Positions 53,320 through 61,003 of a DNA stretch of 64,000 nt are shown here, piece by piece (the stretch's first letter is position 1; each line of letters begins with the position of its first letter). Origin of the DNA: COE1 sp036310845 (GTDB taxonomy: Bacteria > Bacillota > Clostridia > Lachnospirales > Lachnospiraceae). The notes beneath the pieces were generated by a model. It saw only the letters and a list, made by a program, of their open reading frames with translations. It ran no database searches and was not told the DNA's origin. A program made the position numbers and the translations under genes. The stretch lies in the NCBI GenBank assembly GCA_036310845.1, contig JAXJRB010000124.1, positions 1 to 64,000 on the forward strand. The letters are read 5' to 3'.

Positions 53320-54110
53320 TCAAAAATCTCCTTCACATAGCACATAATTTCTTCCAGTGCCATCTGCTCAAACACTTCCTGTCTCCCCATTTCTATGGAC
53401 ACAAAGCCTAAATATCTATTTTCCTTTAAGAAGGCAGCGAGCTCCTTATGTAAGCCTCTTTTTTCGATTGGTTTCAATCCCGGCTCACTGATATGCACAT
53501 GACTAATCTCTGCCGCATGCCCTTCCAATATTTCTACCGCTTCATGATTACAAATCATGGTTCCAACATCTAGATTCAAGCCAAATCCAGGTACCTCAAC
53601 CTGTTTTAAGAGCTCCAATGCTTCCTTCGTATCATTAATATAATTCGTATTATAGATAGGAGGATTGGCCTCCATACCAATTACCGTTCCCTTCTCTGCT
53701 GCATATATGCTAAGCTCCTTAAAAAAAGGTAACGCAAGAGCTTTCGACATTCCTTCCGGAACCGCTCGATTTCTCGGACACCCAAATACGAGATTCTTAC
53801 AACCGATTGATGCCGCAAAATCAATCGCTTTTTGAGTATATGCCTTTAACGCATCTCTTTCCTGCTCATTTCCAAAAATTCTTTCCTGTCTGCCAAACCA
53901 GATTGACTGCATTGATGGCACTTCGAAACCATATTCCTTTTCCAATTCCTGCTGCCACCTTGAAGCCACCGCCAGGTTATTATAAGGATTCTGCGGAAAG
54001 ATCCTGGTCGGAGCAATCTCCAAGCCTTCATACCCTATTCGCTTCATCAAGCCATACATACATTCATCTTGTTCTACTGTCCATGCGATATTCGATAATG
54101 CAAGCTTCAT
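53316..54110 (-). CDS. Sugar phosphate isomerase/epimerase-like TIM barrel
   Basis: A 264-residue AP-endonuclease-2-type TIM barrel. Metal-binding residues are visible: Glu in VIGMEANPP, Asp in LNLDVGTM, His in HVHISEP and Glu in VSIEMGRQE. Members isomerise or dehydrate sugars, inositols or hydroxy acids. Coupling to a GT2 gene by an ATGA overlap and to an NAD-dependent reductase and a flavoprotein in the same cassette suggests a role in making an unusual donor. The substrate is unknown. Confidence 0.85.
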   Translation of the reverse strand: MKLALSNIAWTVEQDECMYGLMKRIGYEGLEIAPTRIFPQNPYNNLAVASRWQQELEKEYGFEVPSMQSIWFGRQERIFGNEQERDALKAYTQKAIDFAASIGCKNLVFGCPRNRAVPEGMSKALALPFFKELSIYAAEKGTVIGMEANPPIYNTNYINDTKEALELLKQVEVPGFGLNLDVGTMICNHEAVEILEGHAAEISHVHISEPGLKPIEKRGLHKELAAFLKENRYLGFVSIEMGRQEVFEQMALEEIMCYVKEIFE

Positions 54111-54156
54111 ATTTTCACCATTCCTATCTGTAATTATTCAGTCCGAAATAATTACT

Positions 54157-55077
54157 TTATTTATTTCTTACAAAGTTTGCAATTCTTTGTAAAATCTGCT
54201 CCTTATTACAAATGTATCCATCTTTTCCGCCAAACACATCAGCATATTCCGTTCTATAATCATAGAAAACCGGCTCTCCTCCAAGTTCATTGCAAAAATC
54301 TTCTCCTGTCAGATACTCATAAACAGCCGCAGCAGAAACCGGCTCTGTAGCAGGATGCCATAATCTGATATCATGCTCCAACGCAGTCTGAATATCATCC
54401 CACAGACGCTCTAATGGATAAAATTGATACACATTACGACTGTCCGTAAAATTCAACGCTGTAAAACCTAGCCTCTTAAAACACGCCTTCAACGCTTCTT
54501 TCTTCTCTTTGGAAAGCTCCTTACATTTATAAAAGCCATTGTCTTGCAAGTCATAGCATTCGTTTAACAGCTCCGGCTCCTTTGTTGACAGCTCTGCAAA
54601 CTTTGCTTCCTTTAACATAAACGGAATCACATTGATATAATCATAAATAAAATTCTTCTTGATATTGATACCAAATAATCCAGGCAAACGAATAATTAAA
54701 GCATCCGGATACTGCTCCCTCACCCAACATTCTAAGCGATAACGATTCAACCCATACGCATGAAGCCCCTCGCAATCAACCTCATCCATTTCCGTCTTTC
54801 CATTTGGTTCCTTCCAAACATCTACTGTTGAAATCAAAACAAGCTTTTTCGGTGCAATCTTTCTAATATTCTCTTTTGCCTGCTCAATCAGCTCCATATC
54901 CTTTTCCGGTGCGTTATTTGCCAAATATTTCTCTGCGCGAAGCCCTGAATAAATCAGCAAATCCGGTTTTAAGCCATATGCTTCCTCTATATTCTTTGAA
55001 TTATATACCTGATCAATCTGCCCCTTTGCATAGATATTACTCCCTACAAAGCCCGTGTATCCAACTAATGCTACCAC
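54157..55077 (-). CDS. NAD-dependent epimerase/dehydratase-like protein
   Basis: A 306-residue extended SDR. The Rossmann loop is GYTGFVGSNI at the N-terminus. The catalytic stretch reads STVDVWKE and AYGLNRYRLE, so the usual YxxxK has Arg in place of Lys. It also lacks the long C-terminal family motifs of known sugar epimerases. It may be a reductase or dehydratase with altered chemistry, or a binding protein. The start is GTG 55077, with AGGAGGA upstream. It is followed by the isomerase gene and preceded by the GT2 gene with membrane helices. Confidence 0.8.
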   Translation of the reverse strand: MVALVGYTGFVGSNIYAKGQIDQVYNSKNIEEAYGLKPDLLIYSGLRAEKYLANNAPEKDMELIEQAKENIRKIAPKKLVLISTVDVWKEPNGKTEMDEVDCEGLHAYGLNRYRLECWVREQYPDALIIRLPGLFGINIKKNFIYDYINVIPFMLKEAKFAELSTKEPELLNECYDLQDNGFYKCKELSKEKKEALKACFKRLGFTALNFTDSRNVYQFYPLERLWDDIQTALEHDIRLWHPATEPVSAAAVYEYLTGEDFCNELGGEPVFYDYRTEYADVFGGKDGYICNKEQILQRIANFVRNK

Positions 55078-55088
55078 TTTCGCTCCTC

Positions 55089-56039
55089 CTATTTTGTCAA
55101 TTTCTCAATGCTTTCAAAGCTGTATTTTTTTCTCTTAAACACCAAATCCACTAATATCTGCAAATATTTTATGATAATCGTAAGGATTCCAAATAGACCA
55201 AAAAAGGCAAACGCCATAAAGAAAATGGTCGTTGTCCAGCCTGCTACCGGTGTACTAAGAAGATAAATAACCACCGAATACGCTGCAACCAATACCGCAA
55301 CCAGCATCATCACAATCGTCATGGTAATCGAAAAACGATACCCTATTTCCGTGAATAAAATCAGAGAATCCACTGCAAGATCTCTACGGTATTTTTCCTC
55401 TCTCTTATCATCCCTCGAAGCTGTCTTAACTCTTGTTGTCACATACTTCATATTCGCTGTTTTCAAACCACAATTTGCATAGACTGCCTTTCGATAAGGC
55501 ACTGTTTTATTCATACCACTTATACGATTAATCACTCTTCTGCTCAAAATACGAAAACGTTCCGTCTGCATCTGATAAGAATAATCGGCAAAATGATTAA
55601 AAATATAGTAAAAGACATTTGAAGTTGCTCTCTGCTTGCAATCCGGAGACGCACTCACAATATCATAACCCTCTAATGACTTACGATATACCTTCATAAT
55701 CTCTTCTTCTTCAAAATCAAGAATAGTCGCATCAAATTCGAGCACAAAATCTCCAATCGAAAGATCGATACCTGCATTCATTGCAACCTCAAGTCCATGG
55801 TAATAACTCATATTCAATACCGAAATTGATGTATGCTGCGCTTCCTTACTGACCCTTTTAATCACAGCTACACTATCATCATCCGAATCATCATTTACAC
55901 AGATAATCTCAGAATGTTCAAAATTATCCTCCATCACCCTCATAACTGCCCGCAAAAAGGCTTCTATACGTTTCTCTGCATTATGCACATAAATAACTGC
56001 AGACATAAAGTTCTTCTCTTTGTTATTTCTATTAGTCAT
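55089..56039 (-). CDS. GT2 glycosyltransferase with C-terminal membrane helices (GtrB-like)
   Basis: A 316-residue protein with an N-terminal GT-A domain (NFMSAVIYVHNAEKRIEAFL, INDDSDD-like CVNDDSDDDSV) and two C-terminal helices (about 225-255 and 265-290), as in GtrB/DPM-type enzymes that make undecaprenyl-phosphate sugars. The metal site in LEFDATILDF departs from the usual DADL. ATG 56039 overlaps the flavoprotein stop by eight bases, with GAGGT upstream. It may charge the lipid with the product of the neighbouring enzymes. Confidence 0.85.
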   Translation of the reverse strand: MTNRNNKEKNFMSAVIYVHNAEKRIEAFLRAVMRVMEDNFEHSEIICVNDDSDDDSVAVIKRVSKEAQHTSISVLNMSYYHGLEVAMNAGIDLSIGDFVLEFDATILDFEEEEIMKVYRKSLEGYDIVSASPDCKQRATSNVFYYIFNHFADYSYQMQTERFRILSRRVINRISGMNKTVPYRKAVYANCGLKTANMKYVTTRVKTASRDDKREEKYRRDLAVDSLILFTEIGYRFSITMTIVMMLVAVLVAAYSVVIYLLSTPVAGWTTTIFFMAFAFFGLFGILTIIIKYLQILVDLVFKRKKYSFESIEKLTK

Positions 56040-57159
56040 TACTTAATACCTCATCTAAGTCATACACTGTATTAATCTTCCCTGAAAGAACACCTACAAA
56101 GGTAGGATTCGTCGAATATGTTCTAACTACCGTCGGTCTAGAATCATCAATCTCCGAGCTCATCAGAATCGGTTTCATAGAAAACAGCGAGTCATGATAC
56201 GAAAAACCATAATCTTCTCTCAAATATTTTCTTGCCAAATTCGCCATATACGGAAAAGCACTTTCCGGCTTTGCCGGACAATCATTACAATTGCCAAGAC
56301 TTGTTGCACTACAATATCCGCCACTTTTCTCCTGACATGCAAAAGTAGGTGTCGGATCATAGCTTGTCGTATGTGGCGTAAAGGTAACTGATGTTAGGGA
56401 ATGAAGCCCCGTCTTACCAAATGGCATAATTGAGAAAAATGGTCCATCCATCACCGTAAATCCGTATGCTTTGAGCTTCTCATTCACATCACACAGAATA
56501 ATTTCGCATAATTCGTACTTAATCTTAAACTTCTCAAATCCCAGCTTATCAAGAATCTGATTGGTCGATGCATAGGTTGCATTTAAAAGAAAGCCTGTCT
56601 GCATACTCCTACCATCTGCAAGCATCAGCTCATACACATCACTCAATCTGCCAATACGAACAATATCCACACCATACCAAATCTCAACATTTCCTAATTG
56701 CTCCAGCTTATCCAGAAAATAATCCTTCAAAATCATAGCATCATACGTATACTCTCTTGTCAAAAATGCGCCATCGCACATGCCGTCGTGAAAAAACTTT
56801 CCAGGTTGTAATTCTTCACACGGAATCCCCGCCGCATCACAAAACTTTTTAAACTGTTCACCACTTGACCATGAGTATTCACTCGATGTGGCATAAACCT
56901 TCTCAAATTCCCGATTAATACAAAAACCATAGTCTTTGTTAAAGCGTTCAAAATACCCCGCTGACTTTAAAGCAGTCGAAATAGACCTTGGATAATGATA
57001 TCCCTGGTGTACTCTTGCCTGATTAATATAGGTAGCCCTGCGAAATGGTGTTGGGTCTTTCTCTAATACCAGTACATTTTGTCCTTTTTCGCCACAGAAC
57101 AATGCGGAATACAAACCATAAAGACCGGCACCGATTATAATTTTGTCATACTTTTTCAT
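56032..57159 (-). CDS. DAO-type FAD-dependent oxidoreductase with Cys cluster
   Basis: A 375-residue flavoprotein. The FAD-binding GxGxxG is KIIIGAGLYGLYSAL at the N-terminus, followed by an acidic residue at VLEKD, and the fold continues as in D-amino acid oxidase-type enzymes. A cluster C-x7-C-x7-C-x2-C lies at residues 275-294 and might bind zinc or an iron-sulfur centre. No signal peptide is present. It opens a cassette with a GtrB-like GT, a reductase and an isomerase, so a sugar or polyol substrate is likelier than an amino acid. Exact function unknown. Confidence 0.8.
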   Translation of the reverse strand: MKKYDKIIIGAGLYGLYSALFCGEKGQNVLVLEKDPTPFRRATYINQARVHQGYHYPRSISTALKSAGYFERFNKDYGFCINREFEKVYATSSEYSWSSGEQFKKFCDAAGIPCEELQPGKFFHDGMCDGAFLTREYTYDAMILKDYFLDKLEQLGNVEIWYGVDIVRIGRLSDVYELMLADGRSMQTGFLLNATYASTNQILDKLGFEKFKIKYELCEIILCDVNEKLKAYGFTVMDGPFFSIMPFGKTGLHSLTSVTFTPHTTSYDPTPTFACQEKSGGYCSATSLGNCNDCPAKPESAFPYMANLARKYLREDYGFSYHDSLFSMKPILMSSEIDDSRPTVVRTYSTNPTFVGVLSGKINTVYDLDEVLSND

Positions 57160-57163
57160 TTCT

Positions 57164-58270
57164 CTATCCTACTAACGCCTTCCAATACTGCTTCACAATT
57201 CTGTCCCAAGTAAAACGTTCCACATTCTTGCTCCCCTTTTGAATCAATTCTTCCCGAAGCACCTCATCCTGTGACAGCTTCTCCATCGCTACTGCAACCT
57301 CTTCATAATCTGTCGGATTAACCAGTAGCGCTGCATCTCCTACTACCTCCGGCAAGGAACTGATACCTGAGCAAATAACCGCTGTTTTTAATTGCATCGC
57401 CTCTAAAGGCGGGAAGCCAAATCCCTCCACCAAGGATAAAAATAGAAATCCTTTCGCATCTGCAATCATTTTGTGCATTTCCTCATTCGAAGCAATATAT
57501 TTGTAGCACGTTATCTGCGCCTTTACTTCTGGCGATACCAGAAACTCTTCACAGTCAGCAATACCAATAATCTTTAAAGGCAACGGACGTTCCACTCTTT
57601 TATAATACGCTTCATAGCTCTTTACAATTCCCTCTGCATTTTTATGAGGAAGCCCGGATGTAATCGCTATAAAATAATCCTGCTTTTGATTCTCCAAAGG
57701 GTTAATCAAATTACAACCGTTATTAATCACTTCTATTTTTTCCTCTGATACACAAGTATATCCTAAAATCTCTTGTTTGGAAGCCTCCGAAATCGTTATG
57801 ACCTTATCACAATGCTTAATGGATGCCTTCAATCTCCACATGATATAGAAGTTCTCCAGCTTATTGAAAAATCCCGGATAATGCTTATCATAATAAAATG
57901 GAATCATATCATGAACAATAATCGTCTCTTTCATCAAATGTAACATAGAAGCAAAACCTCTCGGATACACAATCTGATCAGCTTTATACTTTTTTGCATA
58001 AAAGGGCGCAAAAAAAAGTTCCCAAATAATACAAAAAAGCTTATTAAGCGGATTATACTTCATAGAAATAAACTCTACCCCATCCATCTTAAAATCATTT
58101 GCATTCTGTTCCGTTCCAAACACAAGAATCCTTGTATTCTGAACCGCTGAATCATTACTTCTTGCCTTCTCTGCAACCAGATTTCTTACCAAATTCAATG
58201 CCAAATTATAAATACCAATACTTTTACCTGCACCCTTAACAAGCTTAAAGCAGTCTATTACCAAAATCAT
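57164..58270 (-). CDS. GT4-family glycosyltransferase
   Basis: A GT-B enzyme of 368 residues. The C-terminal half shows the GT4 pattern: YFIAITSGLPHKNAEGIVKS, SLVEGFGFPPLEAMQLKTAV and AALLVNPTDYEEVA, with the catalytic EGFGFPPLE region. ATG 58270 has TAGGAG about ten bases upstream; the open frame to 58354 has no site. It starts four bases before the flavoprotein gene and leads the operon down to 52528. The leader contains a small hairpin at 58363-58382. Confidence 0.88.
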   Translation of the reverse strand: MILVIDCFKLVKGAGKSIGIYNLALNLVRNLVAEKARSNDSAVQNTRILVFGTEQNANDFKMDGVEFISMKYNPLNKLFCIIWELFFAPFYAKKYKADQIVYPRGFASMLHLMKETIIVHDMIPFYYDKHYPGFFNKLENFYIMWRLKASIKHCDKVITISEASKQEILGYTCVSEEKIEVINNGCNLINPLENQKQDYFIAITSGLPHKNAEGIVKSYEAYYKRVERPLPLKIIGIADCEEFLVSPEVKAQITCYKYIASNEEMHKMIADAKGFLFLSLVEGFGFPPLEAMQLKTAVICSGISSLPEVVGDAALLVNPTDYEEVAVAMEKLSQDEVLREELIQKGSKNVERFTWDRIVKQYWKALVG

Positions 58271-58362
58271 TCTGTCTAATCTCCTATCCACTTGCAAGAA
58301 TTTCATACAATATTCTTGCCTAAATCTCACTTCTCTACAGCAATTGTCTATCACACAAAAAG

Positions 58363-58382
58363 TGCAAGCTGTGCAGCTTGCA
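58363..58382 (-). promoter_or_regulatory. Leader hairpin before the GT4 operon
   Basis: A perfect 8-bp stem, TGCAAGCT (58363-58370) and AGCTTGCA (58375-58382), with a 4-nt loop lies in the 246-bp gap between the GT4 start and the secreted-protein gene. No T run follows. It may be a leader structure or part of a binding site. Confidence 0.35.
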
Positions 58383-58412
58383 TATTACCACTATGTTACA
58401 ACCTTTTCCCAT

Positions 58413-58456
58413 TAATCAATAAAAGCTATCATTTACATGATAGCTTTTATTGATTA
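58413..58456 (-). terminator. Terminator after secreted paralogue 2
   Basis: A perfect 19-bp inverted repeat (58413-58431 and 58438-58456) with a 6-nt loop lies downstream of the secreted-protein gene. The outer stem is A/T-rich and supplies the T run. This is a strong terminator, probably active in both directions. Confidence 0.8.
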
Positions 58457-58516
58457 CATAAAATTATACTCTATATTTGAAAAACATTCAATCGAATACT
58501 GTTCTAGTAACTCTAT

Positions 58517-59515
58517 TTACTTGTATACCAATGCATATGCAGTAGTTGGTGTATCTGTTTCGAAGGTAATCGTATCAAGATTCATATCCAAATCATCATA
58601 CACATTCACCACACCATAGCCAATCGCCAATAAACGGAAGCTTCTTCCAACCTGTCTATATTTCTGTGGAATCGTCAATGTATACTGCATCGGCTTATCT
58701 GTCTTTTCTACAATCTTGTTGCTCTTTTCCACAACCATGCTATAGGTTGTTGCAAATGTATAATCACCAATGAATGCCGCATATGCTTCATAGCAAGCCT
58801 TTCCAGGATATCTACGTTGTGCAGAAACCTTATAAGAAGGGTCTGGATTTGCGTTTGCCAAACGTAAAATCGGTGTAGCAACGCCACCATTGCTATTACT
58901 GTTTACATCTGTCCAAGGAGCATCTTCATCTGTTGCCCAATATACATTCCATATAGATGGATTTACACTTGTCTGAAAAGCTGTTGCTGTGTTCTTATCA
59001 TCAAATATATAGCAAGCTCCCATACTATTAGTCTGTGCAAAAGCTTTGATACTATCCAAACTCGTATATGGAATTGTTCCAATCATTTCCGTTCTTTCCT
59101 GTTTCCCATTAATACGGAATATTGGCATATAAGAAATTCCTTCAAATGAAGTATAGTCCTTAATAAAAGTCTTAGAATCCATAGTAACATGCTTAATGCT
59201 CTTTACACCATAAAAGGCATATTTTCCAATAGAAGTAATGGTATCATCAATCGTTACATATTCAAAGCTTGTTTTGTCCCATGGACGTTTATACAGCTCC
59301 CAATAATCAAAATCAGGTAACTCTCCGCTTCCTGATATTCTTATCATATTGTCAGCCATCTTAACTCTAATATCTGTTCCTTGTAAATAGTGCCATCCAT
59401 CTCCATTATTAATCCATGTTTCACCCGCTGCTTCGACCTTACTTACGGGTGCTACAGTAAATACTAATGCAATCGCCAGAACTGCTGCGAAAAATTTCTT
59501 TGCAATCTTTTTCAT
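58517..59515 (-). CDS. Secreted BspA-like protein, paralogue 2
   Basis: A 332-residue exported protein with a signal peptide (KKIAKKFFAAVLAIALVFTV, cleavage likely after VEAA). It has one short leucine-rich, BspA-like stretch (YVTIDDTITSIGKYAFYGVK), then a beta-rich unknown region. It is related over the whole length to the protein at 44831. ATG 59515 has GGAG seven bases upstream; an ATG two codons before is too close to the site. No anchor motif is seen. It is separate from the GT4 operon by the strong terminator. Confidence 0.82.
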   Translation of the reverse strand: MKKIAKKFFAAVLAIALVFTVAPVSKVEAAGETWINNGDGWHYLQGTDIRVKMADNMIRISGSGELPDFDYWELYKRPWDKTSFEYVTIDDTITSIGKYAFYGVKSIKHVTMDSKTFIKDYTSFEGISYMPIFRINGKQERTEMIGTIPYTSLDSIKAFAQTNSMGACYIFDDKNTATAFQTSVNPSIWNVYWATDEDAPWTDVNSNSNGGVATPILRLANANPDPSYKVSAQRRYPGKACYEAYAAFIGDYTFATTYSMVVEKSNKIVEKTDKPMQYTLTIPQKYRQVGRSFRLLAIGYGVVNVYDDLDMNLDTITFETDTPTTAYALVYK

Positions 59516-59633
59516 AACCATTCTCCTTCCTTTTTGAAGCACTTCGTTAATTTTAGTGTAGCTTTAAATCTGAATTTTGTCAACGAATTCAGTCAATTCC
59601 ATTCAAAAGTGTTTATCCTTTTATCTTAAATAA

Positions 59634-60308
59634 CTAGAATGTCACTTCTCCATCATGATCAAGTAAGGAAGCATATTCCACACCCTCAATATTATATATT
59701 TCATCCAATAATTCACTTTCATTACCTGTTTTAAGCTCAACAATCATATTCAGTTGACCATTCGTTATATTTCTTGATTTCACTTTATAGTATTTCGATT
59801 CAGAAGCCACAACATCCAATATCTCATTTTGCATGTCACTATAGATTGCTCGCACAACCAAAATCATAGGTACCTTTGCCACTGGGATCATATCCAGAAC
59901 AAAAATCATAATTGTTATAATAATAGAAACAATTGCCGCGATATTGTAAAATCCAGCTCCGCAAATAATACCTACTGCAATAGACCAGAACAAAAACACA
60001 AGATCTAGCGGATCCTTCACTGCTGTACGGAAACGTACAATAGAAAGCGCACCAACCATACCAAGAGATACTACAATACTAGACTGAATGGTTATAATAA
60101 TTGCTGCTGTAATCATCGCTAATGCTGCAAGCGAAACATTAAAGCTCTTGTTATAAAAATTCTTTCTACTGATCACTCGGTAAATGAAAAATATGTATAA
60201 CGCTAATACCAATGTTATCATTAAAGTCACTACGATATCCTGCGTACTGATATCTCCCGTATTAAAATTTGTTAAAAATGATTTTTTAAATGTATCCTGT
60301 ATACTCAT
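59634..60308 (-). CDS. DUF4956 membrane protein
   Basis: The 224-residue protein has four helices in the first 130 residues (VTLMITLVLALYIFFIYRVI, then two helices around VSLAALAMITAAIIITIQSS and a fourth near IVSIIITIMIFVLDMIP) and a soluble C-terminal half. SIVRFRTAVKDPLDLVFLFW is the DUF4956 core. Its role is unknown, but it is often encoded with VTC and CotH proteins, as here. The ATG overlaps the VTC gene stop by four bases. GGGAGGA precedes it. Confidence 0.88.
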   Translation of the reverse strand: MSIQDTFKKSFLTNFNTGDISTQDIVVTLMITLVLALYIFFIYRVISRKNFYNKSFNVSLAALAMITAAIIITIQSSIVVSLGMVGALSIVRFRTAVKDPLDLVFLFWSIAVGIICGAGFYNIAAIVSIIITIMIFVLDMIPVAKVPMILVVRAIYSDMQNEILDVVASESKYYKVKSRNITNGQLNMIVELKTGNESELLDEIYNIEGVEYASLLDHDGEVTF

Positions 60309-61003
60309 AAAACAATTCCTCCCATTCCGTATTTTCTACACATATAATATTTTGAAAAAGTCGTCTGCTGAAGCCTTTCTGTCTGTATCGCCTGATAGAT
60401 AAAATCCGGTATATACTCATCAAACTTCACTTCTAAAAGATGTTGATTCGTTGGCATGATAAGCCTTGTTGCTATTTCTTTATCCAGAAAGCTCTCTATC
60501 CTATCACTGCTTCGAATCTGTAAATCAAAAGTCACTCTAACATTTCCATCCGGATAAACATAGGGAACTCTGTCATACTCCACAATTACTTTCGGTTGTA
60601 AAAGCCTTGTACTCTGCTGTATGCAAAACTTTCGATATACAGCAGAATCAACAGCTTCTATCGGAAGCAGTTGCCCCTCCATTGCCATACGGCACAATTC
60701 TTCATTCAAATGGCAAGATAACTTCTTTGTCTTTCCTCGCTCTTTTCTCTTAAGCTCTAGCTTGATAAAAGAAGTATCTCCATTATAAATGCGAATTCGA
60801 AACTTCTCTCTAGGATCCGTTCCATTTACATTCTCGTAAAAGCATCTGTTGTTATAATCGTCAAAGTAGAGACTTCGAATCGTATAGGTCCCATCATCTC
60901 CTACGTTAGAATCCTGATATAGGATAGGCTCTATTTGATTTCTTATACATAGTAACTTCTGTAGCGTACACTGATATTTATATTCATGTCTGTATTCACT
61001 CAT
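60305..61003 (-). CDS. VTC-domain (polyphosphate polymerase-type) protein
   Basis: A 232-residue protein of the VTC/TTM tunnel fold. The basic and acidic lining pattern is visible: EYRHEYKYQC at the start, SLYFDDYNNRCFYEN, KFRIRIYNG, and IKLELKRKERGKTKKLS. The fold in yeast Vtc4 makes polyphosphate; bacterial members may have other acceptors. It is sandwiched between CotH (stop adjoining) and DUF4956 (4-bp overlap). No membrane segment is seen; the DUF4956 partner probably provides it. Confidence 0.9.
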   Translation of the reverse strand: MSEYRHEYKYQCTLQKLLCIRNQIEPILYQDSNVGDDGTYTIRSLYFDDYNNRCFYENVNGTDPREKFRIRIYNGDTSFIKLELKRKERGKTKKLSCHLNEELCRMAMEGQLLPIEAVDSAVYRKFCIQQSTRLLQPKVIVEYDRVPYVYPDGNVRVTFDLQIRSSDRIESFLDKEIATRLIMPTNQHLLEVKFDEYIPDFIYQAIQTERLQQTTFSKYYMCRKYGMGGIVL

